Shown here in pieces: positions 8,335 through 16,415 of a stretch of DNA of 64,000 nucleotides; within the stretch, counting starts at the first letter, position 1; each line of letters begins with the position of its first letter. The notes under the pieces are model-generated. The model saw nothing but the letters and a program-made list of their open reading frames with translations. It was not told the origin of the DNA and made no database searches. The DNA is from Streptomyces sp. LUP47B (GTDB taxonomy: Bacteria; Actinomycetota; Actinomycetes; Streptomycetales; Streptomycetaceae), in the NCBI RefSeq assembly GCF_001746295.1, contig NZ_MJAH01000001.1:336468-400467 (forward strand), read 5' to 3'. The position numbers and the translations under genes are program-made.

Positions 8335-9043
8335 CAGCGTGATCGGGGGCCTCGGCCCTCTCACAGACGTTCGGAGGGGAGTCGTCGTGGCATGCGCCGC
8401 CGGCATCATCACCGCGAGGACCGTCGCCGGGCTCCGCGGCCACGGGGTGGAGATCGTGCCGGTCACCGGCTCAATGTGCGTTGCCTCCACCAGGGCGGCA
8501 CGTGGTAACAGCGCTGTACCGGCTGGTCAGGACCGGGCAGGTCGCCCCGAAAACCGTCGCGCAGGCCCGTGCCCGCCCGCTACGGCCTCGACCAGTGAGC
8601 GGGCGGTGCCGCAACCGGGGCCTGCGTGACGCGGACCGTGGTCGACACGTTCGGTGCGGACGAGACCGCCGAGGTCGGCGCGCCAGGCTTGCCGTCATCG
8701 GCACGCCGAACGCGATCCCGGCGCGCACGCCCCCGCCACCGTCCGATTCCGCCCCGACACCCACGGCAGCGGCCGCAGTCCGTTGACCACCGGCTGGTGG
8801 ACGGAGCGGACGCGGCCCGCTGTCCGATGACGGTCACGGGCATCCCGGAGGCTGCCGGTTCGAGGGCTGCCTGTTCCCTGATGCCGCGGGGTGAGGCATG
8901 CCGGCGAGTCGACGGACCACGCCGGCTCTCGCGGAGGCGGTGAGGTGTTCCCGTCCCGCCGGCCGGTCCTGGCTCTCTTCACTGGGGAACCGGGACCGGC
9001 TGCACGCGTGCGGAATTCCCCACGGCGCCCGGGTCCACGGGGC
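8335..9043. other. Intergenic stretch with gene debris
   Basis: Apart from the SDR-like fragment at 8389-8480 I see no coherent gene. It separates the cupin and the convergent PP2C gene. Confidence 0.5.
8389..8480 (+). pseudogene. Short SDR N-terminal remnant
   Basis: A 30-codon frame (GIITARTVAGLRGHGVEIVP) resembles the first Rossmann beta-alpha-beta unit of NAD(P)-binding epimerases or SDRs, with a degenerate glycine loop. Nothing further of the enzyme is present. A weak TCTCACA-N17-CGTC element lies just upstream, hinting that this was once an ECF41 target. Confidence 0.3.
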
Positions 9044-10318
9044 TCAGACTCGGCCGGGCCTGTTCCAGCCCAGGTGCAGGACAGCCACGTCGTCCAGCAG
9101 TCCCCCGAAGGGGGCGGCCAGCAGCGACGCGCCCCGCACCAGGGCATCGACGAAAGCCTGGGGTTCCAGGTGGGCGTACTGGGCCGCCAGGCGAAGCAGT
9201 CCCTCCTCACCGAGCCTTCCGCCTGCGGTACGGCCTTCGTAGAGTCCGTCGGTGAAGAGCACCACGCTGTCCCGGTCTGCGAGGGCCATCTCGGTCTCGG
9301 ACCAGTCCCCCCGTCCGGGAAAGAGGCCCAGCGCGATGCCCGGCTGCGGCTCCACCCAGCTGACCTTGCCCGAGTGCCGGTGCAGCAGCCCGGGGTGGCC
9401 TGCGCTGATCATCCGGACAGACCGCCCATGGGGAGGGAACACCAGGGAGACGACGGTGGCATAGGTGTCCTCGTCCGGCCGTTCGTCGACCAGAATCCGT
9501 TCGAGCAGGCGCAGTTGTCCCAGCTGACTCTGCCCGCACAGCACGGCGGTGCGCCAAGCCAGGCGCAAGTGGACGGCCAGGGCAGCCTCGGCAGCGCCGT
9601 GCCCGGAGACGTCGCCCATCACGACGTGGACCGTGGAGTCGTCGGTCTGCACAACGTCGCAGAAGTCGCCCCCCAGCAGGGCGTGCGAGCGACCAGGCGC
9701 ATAGTGCAGGCCGGTGGTGAAGCCGTCGCCGCGCAGGGTCACGTCGGGAAGCAGGCCCCGCTCCAGCAAGGCACTGTCCTGTGCGATCAGCTCCTCGACC
9801 CGTACTGCGGCCGGTGCTGTGTCCCGATGGGCACGCTCAAGGGCCAGCCAGATCTCCCGGCGGAACTCGAGGGGTGCCGTCCGCCGGTGATCGACCCAGC
9901 CCTGTACCCACCCGGCGAGAGGGGTGATGCCGACGTACGGATTCCTGGCGGTCTGCTTCCTCGTGCCGCCGAGGAGAAGTACGGCCGCGCGGGGGGCTCT
10001 TCGGCGTATCCAGCCGACGACATCGGACAACGACTGCCCCACGGGTGTACTTCCCACCAGGATGCACACCGGAGCGCCGCGCGATGCGGACAAGAAGCGG
10101 GCCTCCCGGAGGTGACGATGCCAGACCAGCGACTCGGTCAGCCGGCTCGGAGCCAGAAGGCGCCGGACGAGGATTGCGTCCTGCTCGTCGTGCGACACCA
10201 GGAACAGGGTGACGTCACGGCGGAAGGCGAAGTCCACCAGCGGACGGGCATCCTGCTCGACATCCCCTGGGCACGGCAGGCCGGCAGGCACGTCCGGCCA
10301 TGGGAAGGAGGTGATCAT
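9044..10318 (-). CDS. PP2C/SpoIIE-type protein phosphatase with pseudo-receiver domain
   Basis: This 424-residue protein has a C-terminal PP2C-type phosphatase domain (residues about 200-420) with GGDFCDVV, VVMGDVSGHGAAEAA, SAGHPGLL and VVLFTDGLYEGR, which carry the metal-binding Asp residues and the RsbU/SpoIIE-like layout. The first about 140 residues look like a response-regulator receiver fold (FLVSHDEQDAILVRRLL at the N-terminus) but lack a clear phospho-acceptor Asp (VCILVGST in its place). Such proteins dephosphorylate anti-anti-sigma factors in partner-switching. The start ATG 10318 is chosen; a TTG about 50 bp upstream is possible. An ECF41-like promoter lies at 10492, leaving a leader of about 160 bases. 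Confidence 0.85.
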   Translation of the reverse strand: MITSFPWPDVPAGLPCPGDVEQDARPLVDFAFRRDVTLFLVSHDEQDAILVRRLLAPSRLTESLVWHRHLREARFLSASRGAPVCILVGSTPVGQSLSDVVGWIRRRAPRAAVLLLGGTRKQTARNPYVGITPLAGWVQGWVDHRRTAPLEFRREIWLALERAHRDTAPAAVRVEELIAQDSALLERGLLPDVTLRGDGFTTGLHYAPGRSHALLGGDFCDVVQTDDSTVHVVMGDVSGHGAAEAALAVHLRLAWRTAVLCGQSQLGQLRLLERILVDERPDEDTYATVVSLVFPPHGRSVRMISAGHPGLLHRHSGKVSWVEPQPGIALGLFPGRGDWSETEMALADRDSVVLFTDGLYEGRTAGGRLGEEGLLRLAAQYAHLEPQAFVDALVRGASLLAAPFGGLLDDVAVLHLGWNRPGRV

Positions 10319-10491
10319 ATGTGGTCTCTCATGTGGCAAGTCGACACTTCTCCCGACACCCTCCGGCAAGCGCTCAGCACCCGATGCGTTGGCTGAGTCG
10401 GCGTCGCGTCATCTGATCAGGAGGAGGGGCACGATGCGGCACACGGCACGGTGCACCCCTTTTAATACGGGCCGGTCCGGTTCGTACATGA

Positions 10492-10518
10492 GACAGGCGA
10501 GGCGTCGGATCTGTGACA
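10492..10518 (-). promoter_or_regulatory. ECF41-type promoter upstream of the PP2C gene
   Basis: Minus-strand TGTCACA, 16 bases, TGTC. No other plausible minus-strand gene lies between it and the phosphatase start at 10318. Confidence 0.65.
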
Positions 10519-10593
10519 CACAGCGTCGAGAAGCGTGGTCCGGGCCATGCCGCCACCACGCGCCGCGCACCGCGAAGGAGCCCGGTGTAACGC

Positions 10594-11060
10594 ACCATTC
10601 GCGCCGTCCGTGGTGGGCACAGGGCGGCTCCAGGAGAGTGGTTACTTCCGTGCCAAGCAGGCGCAGGAGCAGCTGATCAGGGACTCCGGTGTTCCGTTCT
10701 CCATCGTGCACGTCACCCGGTTCTTCGAGTTCATGAAGGGCATCGCGGACTCCGCCACCACGGACGACAACACGGCGCACCTGGCCCCATCGCGATCCAG
10801 GCCGTCCACTCCGACGCCGCCGCCGCGGTGGGCCGTACTGCCGTCGGTGAGCCGGTGGGAGGTGTCGTCGAGGTCGCCGGACCTGACGCGTTCCAGCTGG
10901 ACGATCCGCAAGGGCCTGGCCGCCAAGAACGACCCGCGCACGGTCGTCTCCGATTCCAACGCCCCCTACTTCGGCGCCCAGTTGGAGGAGAGACGCTGCT
11001 GCCCGGTCCGGACGCGCGCCTCGGCGAAACGCGATTCACCGACTGGATCGCGCGGCGGCG
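10594..11060 (+). pseudogene. Frameshifted C-terminal part of an NmrA-like SDR
   Basis: The C-terminal two-thirds of an NAD(P)H-binding NmrA-type oxidoreductase is split over frames. One frame gives LQESGYFRAKQAQEQLIRDS, SIVHVTRFFEFMKGIAD and later APYFGAQLEE. Another gives MGRTAVGEPVGGVVEVAGPD, and the last stretch LLPGPDARLGETRFTDWI. The cofactor-binding N-terminus is absent. At least two frameshifts are needed, so the gene cannot make the enzyme. It lies between the PP2C gene and the secreted hydrolase. Confidence 0.7.
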
Positions 11061-11230
11061 CAGTAGAACCGGAGACCGGCCAGGGCTCGGGATCCGCTCC
11101 GCTCCTCTTGACCGCAAGGCGGCCGGTACCGGGACACTTGTCCGGCGCCGGCCGTGGTGGTGTGCCCTTGCAGGTCGGAAGGGGCCTCGCTGTCCCCGAC
11201 ATCTGACGGGGCCCGCCCGCGAGGGGCCGG

Positions 11231-11285
11231 CACCAGACGCTCATGGATCGGGACGGACCGTCTGGTGCGTCCCGATCCATGAGCG
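11231..11285. terminator. Nested, mutually exclusive hairpins after the hydrolase at 11302
   Basis: Arms 11238-11255 and 11268-11285 (18 bases each) are perfectly complementary. The loop contains GTCTGGTG (11260-11267), which pairs with CACCAGAC at 11231-11238, giving an alternative shorter hairpin. It lies just past the stop codon of the minus-strand hydrolase. Confidence 0.65.
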
Positions 11286-11301
11286 ACATGCGTAAGAGGC
11301 G

Positions 11302-12144
11302 TCAGCGCACCGAGTGCGCAGCGTCCTCGATGACGTCGGTGACCCTTCCGGGCTGTGAGACGCTCACCGCGTGCGACGAGCGGACCTCCGTGGTGTGAGC
11401 ACCTGCCCGCTTGGCCATGAACTCCTGAGCCTTGGCCGGGATGTTGAGGTCCTGCGTGGCAACCAGGACCCAGGAGGGAATCGTCTTCCAGGCCGGCTCG
11501 GCGGCACCCTCGGTCAGGGCGGCGTTGGTGATGGGTCGCTGGGTGACGGCCATCAGGTCGGTCTTGTTACGGGGCACGTCGGCGGCGAACTGGTGACGGA
11601 ACTTGTCATTCTGGATGTAGAGGTCGGTGCCCTGGGAGCCGTCCGTCTCGGTGAACGGCACTGAGCGGAGGGCTTCGCCGAGGGTGCTGCCGGGGAACTT
11701 GCCCGACAGGTCGGCCGCGCTCTCGCCCTTCTCGGGGAGGAACGCGGCGAGGTAGACCAGCGCCTTGACGTTCTTGTTGCCCGTGGCTGCGTTGCTGATG
11801 ACCGAGCCGCCGTACGAGTGCCCGGCCAGAACGACGGGACCGTCGATGCCCGCCAGGACGTCCTTGAGATAGGCCGAGTCGCCCCTCAGGGACCGCAGCG
11901 GGTTGGCGACCGCGATGACCGGATATCCGTCGCGGCGAAGCCTCTTGATGACATCGTTCCAGCTGGTGGAGTCGGCGAAAGCACCGTGGACCAGGACGAC
12001 CGTGGGCTTGGGACCCTGTTCATGAACGCCCTTGTCGGCGGAGGCGGGGGCGACTGCGACGGCCAGTAGGCCCGCGGCGATGCTGGCCCCGGCGACAACG
12101 GTGAGCGAGGTACGGGACCGGCGGGCGAGGGATGAGCGGAACAT
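11302..12144 (-). CDS. Secreted alpha/beta hydrolase
   Basis: This 280-residue protein begins at ATG 12144 behind GAAAGG. It has a clear Sec signal peptide: a basic start (FRSSLARRSR), a hydrophobic core (VVAGASIAAGLLAVAVAP) and a likely cleavage after ASA near residue 36. The mature part is an alpha/beta hydrolase with PTVVLVHGAFADSTSWN, nucleophile GHSYGG and a late SSHAVSVSQP His region. It is a close paralogue of the cytoplasmic enzyme at 2562. It is probably exported and acts on an extracellular ester or lactone. The ECF41-like promoter at 12399 lies about 255 bp upstream of the start. Confidence 0.88.
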   Translation of the reverse strand: MFRSSLARRSRTSLTVVAGASIAAGLLAVAVAPASADKGVHEQGPKPTVVLVHGAFADSTSWNDVIKRLRRDGYPVIAVANPLRSLRGDSAYLKDVLAGIDGPVVLAGHSYGGSVISNAATGNKNVKALVYLAAFLPEKGESAADLSGKFPGSTLGEALRSVPFTETDGSQGTDLYIQNDKFRHQFAADVPRNKTDLMAVTQRPITNAALTEGAAEPAWKTIPSWVLVATQDLNIPAKAQEFMAKRAGAHTTEVRSSHAVSVSQPGRVTDVIEDAAHSVR

Positions 12145-12398
12145 ATGCAGATACCTTTCGAGGTTGCGCAGACGCTCCGACTTCTTCGGAAGGAGCGCGG
12201 CGCTGATGGTCGGCGGCCCGCGACAGCCCACTGCTGAGGCGGGGCTGGGGCGCCGTGTACGGCGGCGCGGTGAGCTTCGTTGCTGCGCCGCGGAAGCCAG
12301 GTAGGAGGCCGACCGGCGATGTGTACGTGCCGGGTGCCAACTGCCGGACGGGGCTGCCGGTTGACTCGACAGTCCCACTTACCGCCTTTCGCCCTTAT

Positions 12399-12425
12399 GA
12401 CAGGACGCTCATCGAATGTGTGACA
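12399..12425 (-). promoter_or_regulatory. ECF41-type promoter for the secreted hydrolase
   Basis: Minus-strand TGTCACA, 16 bases, TGTC. The leader to the chosen start is long; no upstream gene on this strand intervenes. Confidence 0.7.
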
Positions 12426-12474
12426 TATGACCCTCGTCGAGGCGGGCTTGAGAGGTGCGGGCCCGGCCGGTCCC

Positions 12475-12501
12475 TGTCACATACAAGGTCGTCACTCAGT
12501 C
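12475..12501 (+). promoter_or_regulatory. Upstream ECF41-type promoter copy before the sigma gene
   Basis: TGTCACA at 12475-12481, 16 bases, AGTC at 12498-12501. It is the first of two tandem copies before the sigma gene at 12718 and the weaker of the two in the -10 element. Confidence 0.55.
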
Positions 12502-12555
12502 CCGGAAAGTGCGAGAGCGCTGCGCGGCCCACTCCCTCCTCCGCGTTACGCCCCG

Positions 12556-12582
12556 TGTCACATGATCCATACCCGTCCGGTC
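12556..12582 (+). promoter_or_regulatory. ECF41-type promoter of the ECF41 sigma gene (autoregulation)
   Basis: TGTCACA at 12556-12562, 16 bases, GGTC at 12579-12582. It lies about 135 bp before the sigma gene at 12718, implying positive autoregulation. Confidence 0.78.
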
Positions 12583-12717
12583 TGCACTGGCGAGAACAGC
12601 GTCACGAAACGTTGAACAGGTCTGGACAGCGCGCTCGGTCCACCGAGGTCGCTCCGGAGGTCGGCCGAGGCGTCGCGGTGTTGGCGATGGAGGGCCGCGT
12701 GAGAGGGAAGATGCCGT

Positions 12718-13665
12718 ATGGAGCAGGCCGATGACACGGTGCCGATCGCGGAGATGCTTGGCGAGCGGCAGCATCTGCTGGACGTCGCCTACTGGATGTT
12801 GGGCACAGGTCCTGATGCCGACGAAGTCGTCACCGAGACCTATCGGCGGTGGTACGGCCTGTCCGATACGGAGAGGGCGCGGATCGCGGAGCCGCTCCTC
12901 TGGCTGATGAAGACGGCGGGCGCCCTCTGCCTGACGTGGCCGAACCTGCCCGAGCGGCGAGGGCCGGGTGCGGCGGCGGCAGCCGGTTGTACGACAGCGA
13001 AGACTTGTCCCTCTTTGGCGGACGAGGTCAGCGAGGTTCTGCTGACCGCGTTGGATTCCCTGTCCCCGGCCGAGCGGGCAGCATTCGTCCTCAATGATGC
13101 TTTCGGGATGCCGCCACAGGTGGTCGCCGAGATCGTGGGCCAGACGGAACGGGAAATCGGGGAACTTACCGAACGAGCCCGTCGCACGCTGCGGCTCAGG
13201 CGTTCGAGTCCCACCATGCCGCAGCAACACGACCGGATGGTCCGGGCGTTCCGTGAGGCCTGCGCCGCTGAGGACTCGGCCCTTTTGTCATCTTTGCTGG
13301 CCCCTGACGCCACGGCCTTCTTCGACGGCGGCGGCAAGGTGCGGGCTCTGGTCCGGCCGGTCCACGGCGCTCTGAAGGTCGCCCGCAGCCTGCTCACTCT
13401 TCTCTCCCACCGCCCGCGTACCGCACTTGACCTTCACTCCGTCAACGGCCGGACGGGGGTCGTCGTGCGCTATGACGGCCGCGTCGCCGCCGTGATCAGC
13501 TTCGACATAGCCGACCACCACGTCGTCCAGGTCTGGGCCGTCCTGAACCCCGACAAGCTGCGGACCTGGAACCAGCCGGATGCCTCTTCCGGCGTACCTC
13601 AGATGCCTGGTGTATCCGGTGGGCCTGGTGGGTCGAACAACGTGCCCGCGACAGACCGGGACTGA
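12718..13665 (+). CDS. ECF41-family sigma factor with fused SnoaL-like regulatory domain
   Basis: The 315-residue protein has sigma region 2 near the start (LLDVAYWMLGTGPDADEVV and a degenerate YRRW), region 4 around residues 110-165 (LDSLSPAERAAFVLNDAFGM, VAEIVGQTEREIGEL) and a long C-terminal extension. That extension carries two marks of group ECF41: DGGGKVRA near residue 203 and NPDKLRTW near 277. ECF41 factors have no separate anti-sigma factor; the fused domain controls activity. Region 2.2 is more divergent than usual. The start ATG 12718 follows GGGAAG. Two TGTCACA-type promoters precede it, so it probably activates itself. It is the best candidate for reading the promoters spread over 0-26 kb. 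Confidence 0.88.
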   Translation: MEQADDTVPIAEMLGERQHLLDVAYWMLGTGPDADEVVTETYRRWYGLSDTERARIAEPLLWLMKTAGALCLTWPNLPERRGPGAAAAAGCTTAKTCPSLADEVSEVLLTALDSLSPAERAAFVLNDAFGMPPQVVAEIVGQTEREIGELTERARRTLRLRRSSPTMPQQHDRMVRAFREACAAEDSALLSSLLAPDATAFFDGGGKVRALVRPVHGALKVARSLLTLLSHRPRTALDLHSVNGRTGVVVRYDGRVAAVISFDIADHHVVQVWAVLNPDKLRTWNQPDASSGVPQMPGVSGGPGGSNNVPATDRD

Positions 13666-13998
13666 GGGCGTCGTCAACATAGTGTGATCGCTCTGTCGAA
13701 AGTGGCAGTGCGATGCATCCGCATGCTCTACGAGTTCTCGACGTTTGTGCTCGCCGCGGACAACCAACGATGGCAGACCTGTAACGGAATGAAGGTCTGC
13801 CCGGTCGAAAGAGATGACGCAAACGACCTGGTGCCCGCCTTGTGGTGACGCCGGACTCTGTGTCGGCCGGCCCTCCCCTGTGCGCATGCAGCCAGAGCAA
13901 CCGTGTCCAGGCGGCCACGGGGACCGTGCCGTCACACGGTGATCCAACGAGTGTGCCATCGACAGCACCGGTCCTGAGAGGAACGGGGACAGAGGAAC
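13666..13998. other. Gap between the two sigma genes
   Basis: I see no gene. A CGTCACA near 13932 is a one-base variant of the -35 motif but has no NGTC element 16 bases downstream, so the truncated sigma gene has no clear promoter of this class. Confidence 0.5.
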
Positions 13999-14637
13999 AT
14001 GCATCTTGACAAGCCCTCCACCGCGAGCACGATGGACGAGGCCGTTTCTGTCTTCGTGGAGCTCCGCCCACGTCTGTTCGGTATCGCGTACCGCTTGCTG
14101 GGAAGCGCGGTGGAGTCCGAGGATGTGGTCCAGGAGGTGTGGCTGCGCTGGCAGAAGACAGACCGCTCCGCGGTGGTGAGTCCCGTCGCGTTCCTGTCCA
14201 AAGCAACCACCCGGCTGGCCATCAACGTGGCCCAGTCCGCCCGCGTGCGGCGTGAGACCTACATCGGCCCATGGCTACCCGAGCCCATCGACACGAGCAA
14301 CGACCCGGAGGTGGGCGCGCAGCGGGCTGAGGCCCTCGAAGTGGCCCTGCTCCTCGTGCTGGGCAAGCTGAATCCGACCGAGCGGGCCGCCTACGTGCTG
14401 CGTGAGGCATTCGACTACGCCTACTCCGATATCGCGGAGATACTGGGGTTCACCGTCGTCAACGTGCGCAAAGTCGTGAGCCGGGCCCGTAAGCACCTCT
14501 CGGACGACCATCAGGAGAGCGTGGACGCGGCCGAGCACCGGCAACTTCTCAACACCTTCGTATCGGCAGCGCGTACCGGGGACATCGCGTCCCTGGAGGC
14601 TCTTCTGACACCGGACGCCGTCTCTCTGCCCTGCTGA
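13999..14637 (+). CDS. ECF41-type sigma factor with truncated regulatory extension
   Basis: This 212-residue protein has complete sigma regions: region 2 LFGIAYRLLGSAVESEDVVQ and EVWLRWQ, region 4 KLNPTERAAYVLREAFDY and IAEILGFTVVNVRKVVSRAR. After region 4 only about 40 residues of the SnoaL-like extension remain (LLNTFVSAARTGDIASLEAL), ending in PDAVSLPC and a stop exactly where full-length members read PDAxFxxDGGGK. The DGGGK and NPDKL motifs are therefore missing. From published ECF41 work, removing the distal extension can release activity while removing all of it abolishes activity, so this form may be constitutively active, or simply a decaying gene. Region 2 is better conserved than in the neighbour at 12718. 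The start is ATG 13999. Confidence 0.83.
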   Translation: MHLDKPSTASTMDEAVSVFVELRPRLFGIAYRLLGSAVESEDVVQEVWLRWQKTDRSAVVSPVAFLSKATTRLAINVAQSARVRRETYIGPWLPEPIDTSNDPEVGAQRAEALEVALLLVLGKLNPTERAAYVLREAFDYAYSDIAEILGFTVVNVRKVVSRARKHLSDDHQESVDAAEHRQLLNTFVSAARTGDIASLEALLTPDAVSLPC

Positions 14638-15115
14638 CATTGGCCAACGAGGCGTCGCTCAGAGCTTCCCCTGACCGACCCTGCGGACATTCCGCGCTGT
14701 TCACACTCGCGCGCTCACCGTCCTCACACGCGTGAGCAACTGCCTGGCGAGCGCTGCCGTTGCCTTCGCGATGTCACAAACCACCGTCGGACCTGGTCCT
14801 AGTCAGTGACCACCCGGAGCCAGGGGAGCAATCGTGGCTATCACCGCGTCCTTATCGCCTGCGTGTAGCTACTGCACCGGCGGGCCGCGCAGCAGCCCGC
14901 CAAGGCCGACGTCCTTCCCCCGGTCACGGCTCCCGCCGTCCTCGCCACCACCTTCACGACCGTCGCAACCTTGCGGCGCGGAACCGCTTTTACCCAGACG
15001 GTTCCGTCGCGACCCCGGCCGCCTTTCGGTTCGGGCATGCCCCAACCAACACGCTCCCGAGTGCCCTCCCACCTCTGGGCGGTCGCCACATCCCCACGTC
15101 CCGAAAGGCATCATC
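14638..15115. other. Promoter region and long leader of the secreted cupin
   Basis: It contains the promoter at 14772-14798 and then about 320 bases of leader without a recognisable gene. Confidence 0.5.
14772..14798 (+). promoter_or_regulatory. ECF41-type promoter for the secreted cupin
   Basis: TGTCACA at 14772-14778, 16 bases, GGTC at 14795-14798. No other plus-strand gene is seen before 15116. Confidence 0.72.
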
Positions 15116-15550
15116 ATGCGCAAGATATTGCGTGCAGCAGCTGTCGGTGCAGCGTGCACCACGCTTTCACTCACCTCGGCGGTCGCCCAAGCGACTCCCG
15201 GAGGTCCCGGCGTCACCGGCAAGGTCCTTGACCAGAGGACCATCGGGAACCGGGACTACATCCTCCGACAGGTCACCATTCCGCCCGGCCAGGGAACAGG
15301 CTGGCACTACCACGACGGCACCCTGTACGCATATGTCAAGCAGGGAACGCTGAGTCACTTCGATGCCACGTGCGCATCCGACGGCGTATACGACCAGGGC
15401 AGCTCCCTCAAGGAACCGTCGGGAGCGAACCACGTGCACCTGGGCCAGAACCGTGGCACGACGGACGTCGTGCTGGAAGTCCTCTACGTGCTGCCGCACG
15501 GCGCCCCGTTCGCCGAGGACGCCCCCAACCCCGGCTGCAAGTTCCAGTAG
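15116..15550 (+). CDS. Secreted cupin-like protein
   Basis: The 144-residue protein starts at ATG 15116 behind GAAAGG with a Sec signal peptide (MRKILRAAAVGAACTTLSL, cleavage likely after AQA near residue 27). The mature part is a small cupin: VTIPPGQGTGWHYHDGTLYA holds the WHxH metal motif, followed by VKQGTLSHF, and a second His-rich motif NHVHLGQN. Two Cys residues (ATCASDG and NPGCKF) could form a disulfide outside the cell. It probably binds or oxidises a small molecule extracellularly. It pairs logically with the secreted hydrolase at 11302, being under the same promoter class. Confidence 0.83.
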   Translation: MRKILRAAAVGAACTTLSLTSAVAQATPGGPGVTGKVLDQRTIGNRDYILRQVTIPPGQGTGWHYHDGTLYAYVKQGTLSHFDATCASDGVYDQGSSLKEPSGANHVHLGQNRGTTDVVLEVLYVLPHGAPFAEDAPNPGCKFQ

Positions 15551-15608
15551 CCCAGCGCGCCGCACTACGGCCGCGTCCTGCGTACGGGCGCGGCCGATCG
15601 TCGACAGC

Positions 15609-15635
15609 TGTCACAGCTCCTCCCGCTACGCGGTC
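15609..15635 (+). promoter_or_regulatory. ECF41-type promoter for the small protein at 15697
   Basis: TGTCACA at 15609-15615, 16 bases, GGTC at 15632-15635, about 60 bp before the start codon at 15697. Confidence 0.77.
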
Positions 15636-15696
15636 AATCGAGTGTCAGCAGCTTGGGATGGCATCCATCCGGGCCCCGCAGCGAGGAGGAAGCAGC

Positions 15697-16038
15697 ATGG
15701 CAGGGACGCAAATCAGTCGAGGCACTCGGCCGATCACCGAAGGCCCGCCGACGGATTTCCGGCACGAACCGAGGGAGGGCGGCAAGATGCTCCGAGGCAC
15801 CGACCGACATGCCGATCCCGTCGCCGCGACTGCGTCGCTGGCGGCAGAGGCCGCCCTGCTCGAGGGGCGGCTGCGCCATCTCCGAGAGGCCATCCACACG
15901 GTGGACGCACGCATCGAGTCGATCTCCGAGACCCTCCGGAAGCTGCGCCACACGGCGTCCGGGCCCGATGACGGCGAGTCCCGCTCGGGCGACTCAGAAG
16001 ACGCCGGCCCCGGCCACGCGGCGACGCACCACCACTGA
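15697..16038 (+). CDS. Small coiled-coil protein of unknown function
   Basis: I do not recognise a family. The 113-residue frame starts at ATG 15697, six bases after a strong GAGGAGGA ribosome site. The N-terminal 40 residues are polar and probably disordered. Residues about 45-88 form a strong amphipathic helix with heptad character (AAEAALLEGRLRHLREAIHT, then IESISETLRKLRH). The tail is acidic and ends in HAATHHH. The good ribosome site and the well-placed ECF41-like promoter argue that it is a real gene and part of the regulon. It could be an oligomeric adaptor; no function can be assigned. Confidence 0.68.
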   Translation: MAGTQISRGTRPITEGPPTDFRHEPREGGKMLRGTDRHADPVAATASLAAEAALLEGRLRHLREAIHTVDARIESISETLRKLRHTASGPDDGESRSGDSEDAGPGHAATHHH

Positions 16039-16183
16039 CGGACTGAGCAACCGCACGGAGCCTGTCGTCCCGGGTCGTCGGGGCCCGGCATGCGACCTGA
16101 CGGATCCGCCCGCTTTCGTCCCGGACCGACGCCCAATGACTCCGTACAGCGGGCTCTCATGTGCGATGTCGGCCACGGAGTCC

Positions 16184-16291
16184 CCTCGGTGGCCCGTACG
16201 GCCACCGAGGAGACTCGGACGTTGCCGAGCCGCGCTGGATCGCCGAGCACCTGAGCAAACGCGGGCCGAGACCGCGCCGGCTCGGTCTCGG
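16184..16291. terminator. Two hairpins in the gap before the VOC gene
   Basis: Inverted repeat arms 16184-16194/16200-16210 (CCTCGGTGGCC) and 16266-16273/16284-16291 (CCGAGACC) lie between the convergent genes at 15697 and 16416. The remainder of 16039-16415 shows no gene. Confidence 0.55.
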
Positions 16292-16415
16292 ACAGGCCGA
16301 CACCAGAACAGGAGCCGGGGACCGCCCTGTGACCGTGGGCGAACCCGAGAAGCCGCTCCCCCAAGGGGATCGCGGTGGCATCGCGCGAGAACGCGCGTCG
16401 CGTGAGCGGCTGATT

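Noticed and set aside
8891..10396. Long plus-strand open frame of about 500 codons
   Set aside because: It is the antisense shadow of the PP2C gene at 9044-10318, whose frame has clear phosphatase motifs.
13932..13958. CGTCACA before the truncated sigma gene as an ECF41 promoter
   Set aside because: One mismatch in the heptamer, and the bases 16 positions downstream (GTGC) do not fit NGTC.
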